From Gnetum montanum (Eukaryota > Streptophyta > Gnetopsida > Gnetales > Gnetaceae): DNA of 61,754 bases. Below are positions 10,021-21,550 of the stretch, one piece after another. Made by a program: the position numbers and the translations under genes. The notes under the pieces were generated by a model. That model ran no database searches. It was not told where the DNA came from and was given only the letters and a program-made list of their open reading frames with translations. Each line of letters opens with the position of its first letter. The first letter of the stretch is position 1. The stretch lies in contig MNCI01011840.1 of assembly GCA_015680685.1 (NCBI GenBank), positions 43,865-105,618 of the forward strand, written 5' to 3'.

Positions 10021-12004
10021 CTATTATAGACATTTCATTGAGAACTTTTCAAGGATTTTGAAACCTTGGGTAGAACTAACAAAGAAGGATGTACCTTTTG
10101 AATGGACCAAGGAATGTGAGCTAGCCTTCCAAACCTTAAAATAGAAGCTTGTAGAAATTCCTATTCTACAAGCTCCTAACTGGTCCAAACCATTCCACAT
10201 AATGACTAACACATCCAAATTTTCCTTAGGAGATGTACTTACACAGTTAGATGACCAAAAATGTTCCTATTACATTCACTATTCAAGTTGAAGTATCACT
10301 AGTGCACAACTCAATTACACCACAATGAAAAAAGAGTTATTGGCTATGGTATTTGCACTAGAAAAATTTAGGCACTATGTATTGGGCTATAAGATATTTG
10401 TACATATGGATCATATTGCAATTCGGTTCCTAATGAATAAACCAATGGTAAGCCCTTGCATCATACGATGACTTGTGATCTTACAAGAGTTTGATCTTAC
10501 AATGATCGATCGTAAAGGCACCGAGAATGTTGTTGCTAATCATTTATCTCGATTGCAATGGGACAACAAAGAGGATGAATATCCAATTTCTAAACTTTTC
10601 CCTAATGAACTCCTCTTTGCAAGTGTGATAAATAATCACTTACCTACTATTACAAATTGGTATAGTAGCATTCTCACTTATCTGCTTACACAAGAAACAC
10701 CACAAGGGTTAGATGTTAAAAAGAAACAATAGTTTCTTTACCAAGCCAAATATTTCATGGAAATTAGTGGACACCTTTATAAGGTATGTTTCGATGGCTT
10801 GGTTCAATGGTGTGTTCCTGATGTAGATCAATTGTGAGTTCTCCAAGATGCTCATAAGGGCCCTTGTGGGGATCATTACACGAGGAGACGAACAACCATA
10901 AAAATCTTGCTTGCAGGATATTGGCCTACATTGTTCCAGAATGCTCATCATTTCATCCAATCTTGTGAGCACTACCAACATGATGGGGGAATGATTGCTA
11001 GAATGGAGGGTCCGCAATAATGGATTCAACCTTTAGAACCCTTTGACATATGGGGTATTGATTTTATGGAGCCTATTACACCAATGTCCAATGGAAAGGC
11101 CTACATTATTATTGTTGTTGACTATTTTACAAAATGGGTAGAAGCAGTTGCTATTATGAACTATACAACATCTACCACTGCACAATTTTTTCAACAACAA
11201 ATTGTAAATAGGTTTGGTCTGCCTCGTGCACTTATTTCTGATAATGGTACACACTTTACAGGTTTGACTTTTCAAAAGTTAATGTAATGCTTAGGAGTTG
11301 AGCACAAACTAACTACACCATATCATCCTCAAGTGAATGGTCAAGCCAAAGTCACCAATAGGGAGATCACAAAAATATTTACATAAACCATTAGCAAGTA
11401 TAGGCAAGACTAGAGCACCAAACTAAACAATGCTCTTTGGGCATACTGCTCCACATGGAAACTCCCTATGAGCTACTCTCCCTATGAGTTAGTGTATGGT
11501 AAACTTCCAATGCTTCCTATTCAAGTTGAGCTCTGTATACTATCCACAACATGTAACCTTAACCTTGACCCCAATCTAGCACAACAAGAATGATTAATCA
11601 ACCTTAACTTACTAGATGAGAATTGACTAGCCTCCCTATCATCCAATGAAATGCACAAGGCCTTTAACAAACAACGTCATGACCTAAGGATTAGGAAAGT
11701 CAAATACCAATCGGGAGATAAGGTTCTTTATTGGAATCCCACACATGTACCGCAACGAACTAAATTTCAAATGTTATGGGAAGGACCTTATATCATTCAT
11801 GAAAATTTTCCTTCAGGGGCCATGATGATCTACAAACTTGAAAGCCCGAATAAGAAGTTATTAGTCAACATCCAGCAACCTAAATCCTTCCATGAGCCTA
11901 AAATATCCAGTACTAATACTACCTCTATTGGTGGACAACCTTCCTCATTATTTCGAATCTCCTCCTTCCAATTCAATCATGGGGGAGATGGCCACCAATG
12001 CTAA
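10021..12004 (+). pseudogene. pol of A1: end of RT, RNase H, integrase
   Basis: The reading begins at [10 protein letters not shown], the thumb/connection region of a gypsy reverse transcriptase, and runs through RNase H (LNYTTMKKELLAMVFALEKF, 10311-10370; then TENVVANHLSRL), the integrase zinc-binding region (H..H..C pattern, 10830-11000), the catalytic core (WGIDFMEP, ISDNGTHFTG) and the C-terminal region (KVLYWNP, LWEGPYII). The catalytic Glu is changed to Lys (GQAKVTNREI). At least eight stops interrupt it; most correspond to CAA, CAG, CGA or TGG in related copies, that is, to transitions. It ends HGGDGHQC at 12004. Confidence 0.9.
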
Positions 12005-13868
12005 TCATTCTAAACCCTCAGTTCCTTTTTTTTTTGTTTTACACATTGTTCATCTTTACTTTTTTTTTCACACCACCGTTAACATTTTTACTATTTCTTT
12101 GTTTGATTTATTCTTATTCATCACATAATAAGTGCTCATGATGATGGGTTGTATTATAATAAGTGTTGATTGCTAATGTTTGGTTTTTACCTTTGACTTT
12201 CAATGTTGATGCTAAGATATGGTTTCTTTTGATAAAATAGGCAATGACTCCACATCACCCAATTATCCATGAAACTCTATGGTATCCCTTGTTTTGGAAA
12301 TGTACTATCCCTTTTCTAAGAAAACTTAATAATGAATCAGTGCCCTAGTACTCTTCGAACCAAGGAAAGATTCAAATGGATGAAAAAGGGTGTGACCTCA
12401 AGGGGATTCCACGCATTTTTGCTAGTTATTCTCTGGGGTACTTGGATGTTTTTCATAAAGTCCTCTATCATTTTGCTATCGACTAATATATCAAGAAGTT
12501 GACTAAATCAAATAAGTCTTTGCATGGTGTGGTTCTCACAAAAAAAACTAGTGAGAATTCAAAGCACACCCCTTAGACATAATAATGAAACATGGGCTAC
12601 AAGCACTGGTTATGGCACTAGAAAGGCATGTTACCCATTTCTAAAGGTTTCTTCTAACTAAGGCCCTTTCTCACTTCCTGCTGCTCTATCTTTCTCGTGT
12701 TGGAATGGTGGTGACTCTGTGGACACATTCTTGTTATTTCAAGAGGATGGGTTGGTCAAGTGTGTTGATGCGAGGTCACTGGATGTGGATAGTTGAATCT
12801 GGATTTGGACATAATTTTATTAAGTCACCTTAACCACATATTACACAAGGGACTTTACACCACCTTAATTTTCGGACTCCATCCCATTCTCTCCTCTCTT
12901 TCTGTATTACTTTCCACATTCCACCTCATTGCTAATTTTATGATAAGTCTATATCTTGGTTGAAGCATTGTTAGTCTTCGATAAAACTCTTGTGGGTAAG
13001 TTCTTAACCTTTGTTTCCATATGTCATTCTAAGAGACTATAGACTCTTTGGTTTGTAGGTTTGTCAGGGCATTCAAGGCATGAGCTTGCTTTGGGGAGGC
13101 CCCACTGGCATTCCTTTTTGGTGCAATTTTTAAGCTCGTTCCCTTCAACATTTCTTGTAATCAACTATTTCTCATTCACCCCATCAATAACATCCATTTT
13201 TTCTTTTGTTTTATCAACTTCACCATTGTTATTTCTCTTATCCTTCTTGTTCTTTAAAGTTTTCCACCCTATTGCTACCATAGGTTCGCTCTTAGTCATG
13301 GGGGTCCTATCACAAATTTTTCTATTCCATAATTATCTTACCCCTACACCTTGGGTAGTTATCAATCATAAACCTCTAACCTAGTATCTGCCATACCCAC
13401 AACCTAGCCAATGTGCTTTATATCAAGGCAAGGTATCAACTACATTAGGTTTTATCTATCCTTGCTAATCCATGAGTGTGTTATGTGTCTAGATGGTGAT
13501 TACATAAACAATGGACTGGGATAAGAGGAAGCACTCAAAATGGACTGGAGCTAGAGTGTTTATGCAAGGAACAAGTTTGGACATATGGCTATGGATGAAT
13601 AACGATGTGCATAGTTTTGACATCGGTAGCAATGCATCTCATTTTTTTTCTCTCTCTCTCTTCAAGCTATCGAATGAGGGTCTAGATGTCATCTATGTAC
13701 AATGTTCACCATAATGGGCATCAACACCAATGCTATAATATATTTGTCAATCCATTCCCCAAGCACTTTGAGTCTATCATCCCATGTCATCATCAGCTGT
13801 CATTTAGTCAATAATCCCATACCTTCCAAATATTTTGTAAGGAACTCAAGGACAAGTTTTCATTCAGT
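12005..13868 (+). other. Spacer of A1 downstream of integrase
   Basis: No protein is recognised. Blocks are conserved with the spacers of C1 and C3: GTGTGACCTCAAGGGGATTC (12393), CATGGTGTGGTTC (12517) and GAATTCAAAGCACACCCC (12554). A GTCATGGGGGT tract lies at 13295-13305. Where C1 and C3 have the accessory ORF, A1 has only about 500 bp of unrecognised DNA before the 3' LTR; the last ~60 bp (TACCTTCCAAAT, GGAACTCAAGGACAAGTTTT) again match C3. Confidence 0.75.
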
Positions 13869-13878
13869 CGTGGTGGTA
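13869..13878 (+). promoter_or_regulatory. Polypurine tract of A1, degenerate
   Basis: CGTGGTGGTA precedes the 3' LTR. C3 has CATGGGGGTA in the same place, so this tract has decayed. Confidence 0.6.
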
Positions 13879-14721
13879 TGATGAGCCACGATACCACATC
13901 CGTAATATCAAGTCAGCGATATCACATCTACAATATCAAATCTTGCCAAGCGATATCGGACATCCAATATCAGGACCTATTTCATTGGCTATAAATAAGA
14001 GGTAGGTACACTTGGTTTGGCAGTTAGTTCTTAGTCCCTTCCCTAAACTCTTGCAATTTCTCCCTCTTAGAGTTAGAATTATTTCTAAGTGCCCATAGTA
14101 GGAGTCATAAAGCGAATGGATCTTTGTTCGAGAATTGTATACCTGAGCACACCTTGTGTCCGGAAATAAAGATGAACTTTGTGATAAACCTTGCAACATA
14201 CAGAATAGCTTATTTCCTACCCTTAATGTTACTTATAATTATTTAATGCTTTCAGTAGTTAATTAATGTTGCTTTTATTGATTCATTAATTTTCACAAGT
14301 AAGCACACTTAGTACGACCACTTCGAGCATGCGTGGAACACTTGGTAACCTAGTAATGATTAGCATTTGGTAATCCCAATAGTGTTGCACTAGTTCAAGA
14401 TGTGTACAAAAAGTGGGAATAGATGCTAGTGTTAGAAATAGTTAGGACCTAGCTGATTAGTTAATTTAAATTAGTTATTCACTTAATTCACTTCTTCCCT
14501 CTTTAGCACCAGGACATAAAACATAAAAAGCATAAAAATCATATACCTCAAGTTTACTTAACCATACAATTGTGCCATATGAGTAAGCTGGAAGACAACG
14601 ATCACCTAACCCATCCTTATTCTGTGAAGGTGCATAAGCACTTAGTCCTTGGAGTTCAACCAGATCTCGCGTAATGCTGGTATTCGTATGGTTGAGCATA
14701 GGGTTACCTCACTGCTCACCA
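13879..14721 (+). repeat. 3' LTR of A1
   Basis: TGATGAGC to GCTCACCA, TATA box at 13989-13997. Aligned to the 5' LTR without gaps from its start to the TATA box, about 34 of 108 positions differ (mostly transitions), while roughly 27 of the next 430 differ. Confidence 0.93.
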
Positions 14722-14726
14722 CTATA
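14722..14726. other. Target site duplication of A1, right copy
   Basis: CTATA, partner of CTGTA at 7364-7368. Confidence 0.85.
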
Positions 14727-15560
14727 TTTGAGATAACTTTAGCAAAGAACCGATTCTCTTTTCTAGCAGAATGCCCAACAACTTAGCATAAATATGATTC
14801 ACAACAATCATTTGATATTGTTCAAATTATTTTTAACCCCTTTTTTATATAACAAGATAAATTTACTATATTTTCAATGTCAATATATTCCTTTATCCAC
14901 TTTAATAATTCTAGACATAAACCATATAAATCTACAATTTTACCAAATGCTAGCTTTTTAATATCCTTTATGACTTTCTCAAGATTAAATTGAAGAGATG
15001 CTTATTGTACAATAGTATTAAAATTATCATATTCTCCTATAAATCAATTATTGTAAAATGAATGAATATTTTGAAAAGAAAATTAGATGATGAAGAGGCT
15101 TATGATGAAAGCATTGCCAAAACTGTCTAGGTTTCTTTTTAATATTGTATTCCAAACATTCCTATTATTCCTTGATAAATTTCCTTCTGTTAGATCTAAT
15201 CAAGCATTTATATGTCTTAACTAAACTATGTTTGTGACTCTTACTTGCATTTTAAATATTTTGTACATCCCATATACAATCCTTCTCCAACCAAGCCTTC
15301 TGAGCATCTAATTATTATGAATGCATAACTTTCTTAGCTATTGTAAGAAAAATTTGCTCAAGCTCCTTATGCTATCTTTTAAGAGTCTATTTATTATGTG
15401 TTTCATCCATATGTTTTTCCTTAACTTCTATAATGAATTTGTACTGAATTTTTTTATTTTCTTATTTTTTTTGTTGTCTAAGAAACAATTTGAATTTTCA
15501 ACAAAAACTCTATACGATGATGACAAAAATTCATCCAATTTTTAACTCCCTAATAAGCTC
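14727..15560 (-). pseudogene. LINE1, segment before and start of RT
   Basis: Minus-strand frames give, from right to left, an alanine/lysine-rich linker with AQKAWLEKDC and KKKPRQFWQCF, typical of the LINE region between endonuclease and reverse transcriptase, then the first reverse-transcriptase motif, ending IYAKLLGILLEKRIGSLLKL. This continues directly into STIDHL at the left fragment (6240-7368) once A1 is removed. It is frame-shifted and full of stops. An endonuclease domain is not recognisable further right. Confidence 0.78.
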
Positions 15561-15999
15561 AATATCTTTATAAGAATATAAAATTAAATTAATGCAAAAG
15601 TTACCTTGAGATCCTATGAAAGTAAATGATGAAGATTAAGGAAATCTAGCAAGGTCATTGCAAATGAGAGGGTCAAAATTTTGTGTCCATTCCAATAGTT
15701 ATTGATCCATCTTGTTAATAATGTCATCTATAGAATTTCATGTCTAGTTATGATCTTCAATAATGTCTCAAGCACTTACAACATCCATGATGTAGCATGA
15801 CTACAAAGTTGTATGTGTGAAAAGGAAGATAAGCATTGCACTACATAAGAATGAGCTAAGTATGATGGCTGAATATGAGGTAGCCAATGGTTTAGAACCT
15901 TTCTTGCCTAACCCAAACTAACCCATTAAGCTCACCTAGCCTAAGCAAGTCATGATAGTAGAGTATTTGCTTTCTAGGAACAAAATATAGGCCATGAAA
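15561..15999. other. Unassigned, between LINE1 and element K
   Basis: AT-rich sequence with no recognised domain, LTR terminus or repeat. It may hold the missing LINE endonuclease end or the truncated 5' part of element K. Confidence 0.4.
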
Positions 16000-17960
16000 A
16001 GTGGCATTTGGAAACATTGCAATAGGAACCCCAACATCAATGTTAGAAATTAGAATTTGTAGCTTCATGATCAACATAGCAAAAGTGATGGTGTTAGTGT
16101 CTCTGATGGTGAAGAGGATGTAGATTCTTATACTTTATTATCTACTAGCCTTTATCATTAGCACACTATCCACCTATCCAACCTAGTTTGTAACACATTA
16201 ATCTTATAAACTCTAACAATCCATTTCCCATGCATGTTCCATAAACCATTACTTCCAATGCTCTTGCTTCCACTACTGCAATACCATCTTTCATTAATTT
16301 ACTTCCTATCTACAACTTATTCTCTAACACTACTATATTCAATCCTACTATCCCAGCATTGATACAAAGTGTTAATCCATCACTTAACCCTTTCCAACCA
16401 GTATCACATATGCCATGAACTTAATTATCATAAGTGTCACTACCATTTCTTTTTCCTATGTAGCATGTACCACAATATAATGCATCTTAAATTCCTATAC
16501 TAGTAACTATACCTCCACAACCATTTTTACCCTCTCACAATTCCATTTTTGGTAATCCTACTACTCTATCAGTTCCTAGTGTTCTACCTAAATTAATGCT
16601 CTTGTTGCAAGACCTCATGTCTAGGCTTCAGTTGAATGAATATGAAATGCGAAGAGCAACAATACTACATGAAGGTAGTCCTATAGTCTACATTTCTAAT
16701 CTTCACATTTATCCCATTATTCCTTTGATTCTCCCTTTTTAGGTTCCCAAAGTTATTTCATTTCCAAATCTTACTAAGTATAAGGAGAATTTGATCCTAC
16801 AAATCATGTCATTACCTTTCAAAATGAATGCATGCTACTAGCCAATTATTCCCACATCATCCTTAGAAGCTTTTCCAACTCTTTAATTGGAAAAGTACTT
16901 GAATGGTATAGAATGCTCACCCACAGATCTATCACCTCCTTGGAGCAACTTTTCACCACCTTCATGGAGAGGTTCAAGTATAATATCACTAAAAGTGATA
17001 CTTTGTAAGAGCATCTAACAATCAAATAGGCCTATAACAAGTCAATCTTCAAGTTTATCTCTAGATGGAAATCAACAACCATGAAGCTTTCACATTACCT
17101 TCCTCATGATTAGCTTCTAGAAATTTTCAAGGGAGTTGTTAATGACTACATCATTTGACATTGGATGAGCTACTAAAGTCCATCATAATACTTTCAAACA
17201 TTGAGCCCTATGTTCATGTGAGCTCATCGGTGCTCAAACTTTCAAGTTACAACGCTAATTATTTAGTCTTTAAGGGGAAGAACATCAAAATACATCCTAC
17301 AATAGGTGCCATGTGTCAACTTTCAATTTACATCATGATATGGATTGGAGATAATGTGTTGCTACCATTGGTGCATGTCAATGGATTTGAAACCAATTTC
17401 ATCTTATGAGCAATCATTGAGCATATCTTCCTTGAAAAAGAAGTTACATACTCTAACTATAATTCTTCTTTAATTTCATTTAGTAGTGCTAGAGTAGAAA
17501 TTCTAGGAATAATGAAATTTCCTTTCTCTATAGGGATATGATCATCTCTAAGGTTGTATTCACTATCATTAGAGATTCAATTTAAATTAATGCTATCATA
17601 GGATAACCTTGGTTAGCATACCATCATGCTATTGCATTGCCCTTACATCAAGAAATACACTTTCCTTGTAAACATAATGAAATAGTCTTATGTGTTAATC
17701 TCAAAATCCTAGCCCATTTATGATTAGATGTATTGGAAAAGTTTAGCTTAGGATCTCAACCTACTCTTATTGGCTAGATGTCCTCAACAAAAGAAAATAA
17801 AGAATCAAATGTAACCATTTCTTATTCATCTAGCACCTATAATTTTTTGGATCTAGGATATGGCGAATTAGACATCATTGAACCCATCAAGAGTTTAAAA
17901 GTTCTTAGAATTTCTCATATTAGAAATTCCATCACTAAGGTATCACAATCCTAAATCTTT
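16000..17960 (+). pseudogene. gag and protease remnants of Tat-type element K
   Basis: A proline/asparagine-rich N-terminal stretch (16200-16600) leads to a retrotransposon Gag core: IPLILPF, FPNLTKYKEN, a frame with LEQLFTTFMERFKYN (about 16936-16980) and ISRWKSTTMKL, as in Tat gags. From about 17340 a protease-like region reads LPLVHVNGFETNFIL, where the Tat consensus carries the catalytic Asp shortly after; here a stop follows. The segment ends SLKVLRISHIRNSITKV near 17945. Frames change repeatedly. No 5' LTR or primer site is visible upstream. Confidence 0.65.
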
Positions 17961-18703
17961 TCTTTCCTTTCACTACTTTATCTTTGTTTATTATTTATTT
18001 TTCTTATGTTTGTGTGTGTTTCTTAGCATGAAGTTAGTTTTAGCTTCTTAACATGAATTTCATTATTTTACTTTATTATTTTTAATCATTCCTTCTTAAT
18101 TAGCATAGTCTTATCAGTTTATTTTATTATTTACTTCTCTTCATTTTACATTTTTATCACATTTTCAATTCAGTATTTGCTTTGTATCTTCCCTTAAAAA
18201 ATCACAAAGTTACAAACATAGAGACTTAATATAAAAAATCATAAATCAGAAAACTAAAAAGATGATAAATATGTCAAACTCAAAATCCATAAACAATGAT
18301 AGCCTTGTAAGGTAATTCTAAATCCCCATACAAATATCCATGTAGATTCATTTTACCATTTAGAAAATTTAACACTTTCAATTTTTAATTTTCTATACCT
18401 TAGAAAGTTTTCTAACTCTTCTATCTTTCTCAAACTTAGAAAATTTTCTAACTTTTCTATCTATTCTAGACTTAGAAAATTTTCCAGCTCTCCTATCTTT
18501 CTTAAACTTAGAAAATTTTCTAACTCTTCTATATGTCCTAAACTTAGAAAATTTTCTAACTCTCCTATCTTCTAAGAGACAACATTTTACAATATATTGT
18601 CATCAACCCATATGCTAACAATCACAGGACAAAATGAAAAAGTTTCTTAACTAAATTTGAATTATCCTACCTTTCCCAACACTCAATTAAGGGATAAGCC
18701 ATC
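17961..18703 (+). other. T-rich gap where reverse transcriptase is expected
   Basis: Between protease and RNase H a gypsy element should have about 1.5 kb of reverse transcriptase. Only 740 bp of T-rich non-coding DNA with a minisatellite is present, and no reverse-transcriptase motif is seen on either strand. Confidence 0.65.
18399..18574 (+). repeat. 36-bp minisatellite, five units
   Basis: Units start at 18399, 18435, 18471, 18507 and 18543, exactly 36 bp apart. Most contain the perfect 16-bp palindrome TTAGAAAATTTTCTAA followed by CTCTYCTATC. Confidence 0.95.
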
Positions 18704-19704
18704 ATGAATTTTCTTACTTCCACCCCATTCTCTAGACCATCTTCTATAACCATCCAACCCTCCCTAGAGGAACCAAGTAAGGAAGAGATAGTTCCTCCTC
18801 CAACTATGACATTGAAACATAAGGATTTCAATTTACACTTGTATTTTGATGGTGCACATACAACCCAAGGTTCAAGTGCATCTTGTGTTTTAAATTGCTA
18901 AGGTATGGATCCAATTTATCATACTTATAAATTTAATTTTTCATGTGCTAACAATGTAGCAAAATATGAAAGTCTCAACTGAGGCTTGATCTTAGCCCTT
19001 CAACTTTGAATCAAAATGGTTTTCATACATGATGATTTATAATTGGTCATATACCAAGTAAATAAAAAATATGCTTGCAAAGTTAGACATCTTCAATCTT
19101 ATCTAAACTTAGTGAAAATTTTGATTTCTCAGTTTGACAAATGCTTACTCACACACATCCACCACTTAGAAAACATGCTTGCTAATGCATTATCTACTTT
19201 TGCTCTTCTTTCTAATCCTAATTTTCTCAAGGATTATTTGTGTTATTCAACACAAGGCTTAGTTAACTTAGAAGAAGATGAAAAATATTGTCATATCATA
19301 CAATATTTGCAAACCAAAGAGACCCCTAAATATCTATCTTATTCACAAAAGAATGCTCTTCGTAAATATTCTAAACATTTTTATATTTCTGATACTAATA
19401 TTTTATGTTGCATCTCTACATCAGATGTTCTTCTACATTGTCTAAGTTATGATAAAGCACACAACATGTTAGAACAGGTTCATTCTAATGTCTATGAAGG
19501 TCATTTAGGTTCAAGATCTTTAGTATCTCGTATCATTTCTTTAGGTTACTAGTGGCCTACAATGGCTAGGGGTGTGGATACATTAGTTAAAATCTGTAAT
19601 ACATGTCAATGTCATGCTTCACTTATTTATGTTTCATCTCAAGTGCTTAGGATGTCCAAAATCATATGGCATATCCAAAAATGGGGATTGAATCTCATAG
19701 GCCC
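18704..19704 (+). pseudogene. Second RNase H and integrase N-terminus of K
   Basis: A short linker is followed by LHLYFDGAHTTQGSSA, FSCANNVAKYESL, then ACKVRHLQSYLNLVKIL and LANALSTFALL. This is the additional RNase H domain typical of Tat elements, with the same order as in element D (YFDGASTARGG, CTNNVAEYEGLL, LADALATLALH). The last Asp is Asn here. The zinc-binding region follows (EGHLGSRS, CNTCQCHASL) and the core begins WGLNLIGP, then breaks at the N at 19705. Several stops and frame changes. Confidence 0.82.
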
Positions 19705-20154
19705 NTTTCATCTTCTTCTAAGTTAACTAAGCCTTGTGTTGAATAACACAAATAATCCTTGAGAAAATTAGGATTAGAAAGAAGAGCAAAAGTAGATAAT
19801 GCATTAGCAAGCATGTTTTCTAAGTGGTGGATGTGTGTGAGTAAGCATTTGTCAAACTGAGAAATCAAAATTTTCACTAAGTTTAGATAAGATTGAAGAT
19901 GTCTAACTTTGCAAGCATATTTTTTATTTACTTGGTATATGACCAATTATAAATCATCATGTATGAAAACCATTTTGATTCAAAGTTGAAGGGCTAAGAT
20001 CAAGCCTCAGTTGAGACTTTCATATTTTGCTACATTGTTAGCACATGAAAAATTAAATTTATAAGTATGATAAATTGGATCCATACCTTAGAAATTTAAA
20101 ACACAAGATGCACCTGAACCTTGGGTTGTATGTGCACCATCAAAATACAAGTGN
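19705..20154 (-). other. Assembly artefact: inverted 448-bp copy between two Ns
   Basis: 19706-20153 is the reverse complement of 18836-19283, the RNase H segment of the same element, with about two mismatches. It is bounded by single Ns at 19705 and 20154. It replaces the catalytic core of the integrase, which should lie between WGLNLIGP and the C-terminal part at 20155. The simplest reading is a misplaced, flipped contig in a scaffold gap. Confidence 0.88.
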
Positions 20155-20641
20155 AAAATCCCAATGCAATTAGCATACTCAGTTATTCCATAACCTCTAG
20201 GTCTACCATACTATCTTCCGAACAACAACCAACTGAACCCCCTTCATGCTTACCTATGGATCAAAAGCTATGTTGCTAGTGGAGCTAGATGTGCCTTCTA
20301 TTCATGCAACCAAGAACAATTGGATAATAGATAAGAACAATGACATCATGCATTGTGTTGAGCTAGACATGCTTGAGGAAAATCACAAGCAAGCAATAAT
20401 TAATATCGAAAATCATCAAGAATCCATGTGCCATTACCATGATAAGCATGTTAGGCTCAACGATATCAAGGAAGGTGATATTTTCATTAGGAATTTTCCT
20501 AATGCCAAGGTGACCAATTTCTCAATGTCCTAGCAAGGCCCCTTCATCATTTTTAAGAGCCTTAGCAATGGAGTATACTATTTATCTGATTTAGATGAGA
20601 ATCAATACATGAACTTGGTGAATAGGACATACCTCAAATGA
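20155..20641 (+). pseudogene. Integrase C-terminal region of K
   Basis: YGSKAMLLVELDVPS corresponds to YGSEAVLPLELQIPS in element D. Then come a helix-rich LEENHKQA..ENHQESM segment, VRLNDIKEGDIFIRN, GPFIIFKSLSNGVYYLSDLD and LVNRTYLK, the usual end of Tat integrases. Stops are few, but the core is missing at the artefact. Confidence 0.82.
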
Positions 20642-21537
20642 TACTTCATTTAAGGTCAAAAAAATTCAAGCATCATCAGATTTTCTCTAACTCTTTTTCC
20701 ATCTCATATACATTCTGTTACACTATTTTTTCTGTCCTTTTCTATTTTTCGTTTCCTCTTTCTTTCTCTTTGTTTTCTATTATTTTTCTTCTATCTCCTT
20801 CATCAAATTTTATCTATCTCTCCTAATATCTTCATATCTTATTCTACTAATTTTCTTCTATAGCATACTATGGTTAGGATATTAATCAGAAATTTGCCTT
20901 ATGATCAGTAGTCTACCGTTTACAACTCCATGTGAGGGTGTGTTCAATTTGAGTGGCATAGGAAGGGAACCAAATCTATAAAGCATCAACAATCATTAAA
21001 GCGTGGGAATTAGCCATCCCCCCTTCTATGGAATAGCACCATATCTTAGGTGTATAGGAAATGTTCCTCACTTCTTTCCCTAGTTTTATTATTTTCCAAA
21101 TTCCACAAGTCTATTTTTCATCTCTTCTCTTTTACTTTTTAATTCTTTCTCTAACTCCCTTTCCTATATCAGCTTCTTTCCTCTCATTAGCACATTTAGT
21201 AAGAATTAAGTGACTTGTTCTATTTCAATAATGGTGTGTTGAGGGCATGTGTGGGATAGGATTTGAATATCATAAATGGCATCCTTTCAACCATCTAGAG
21301 TGTAGGATTTGCCTATGCCCCCTTTGTGTGGCATAGCATCATCCTCATGACTAGTGTATTGGTGATATCCTAATATTCTCTTCTTTTCGCGCTTTATTCT
21401 TTCCACTTTTTCTTTTGTAAGTATATTAATTTAGCATCTAATANTGCTTTATTCTTTCCACTTTTTCTTTTGTAAGTATATTAATTTAGCATCTAATATT
21501 TTTGTAATTGATCCTTCTTTAACACCTCAATAGCATC
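20642..21537 (+). other. Non-coding 3' region of K with a diverged duplication
   Basis: No protein is recognised. Two related segments, about 20930-21060 and 21235-21370, share the pattern GTGTGTT, GGGATAGG/GGCATAGG, TTAGCCAT or TTGCCTAT, CCCCCTT and TGGNATAGCAYCAT. The rest is T-rich. Confidence 0.6.
21444..21498. other. Assembly join: N plus 53-bp duplication
   Basis: An N at 21444 is flanked by identical 53-bp copies (21391-21443 and 21446-21498). Confidence 0.92.
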
Positions 21538-21550
21538 CACCAAGAGAGGG
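21538..21550 (+). promoter_or_regulatory. Polypurine tract of K
   Basis: Purine-rich CACCAAGAGAGGG abuts the putative LTR start TGTTATATCC at 21551. Confidence 0.75.

Larger units (their letters stand above)
7369..14721 (+). mobile_element. Complete Athila-like LTR retrotransposon A1
   Basis: This is 7353 bp bounded by LTRs of 845 and 843 bp that begin TGATGAGC and end with its inverse, GCTCATCA or GCTCACCA. A tRNA-Asp-like primer site, gag, a partial pol, a spacer and a weak polypurine tract follow in order. It inserted into a LINE. Protease, most of the reverse transcriptase and the aORF seen in C1 are missing, so it could not have moved without help in its present form. The RNase H and integrase sequences resemble the Athila lineage (for example GTENVVANHLSRL). 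Confidence 0.92.

Noticed and set aside
8359-12004. Stop codon reassignment or RNA editing to explain in-frame stops
   Set aside because: TAA, TAG and TGA all occur, some stops are transversions, D is nearly stop-free, and frameshifts accompany the stops. Decay explains them.
19695-19946. Second, inverted RNase H gene
   Set aside because: It is the reverse complement of 18836-19283 between two Ns, an assembly artefact.
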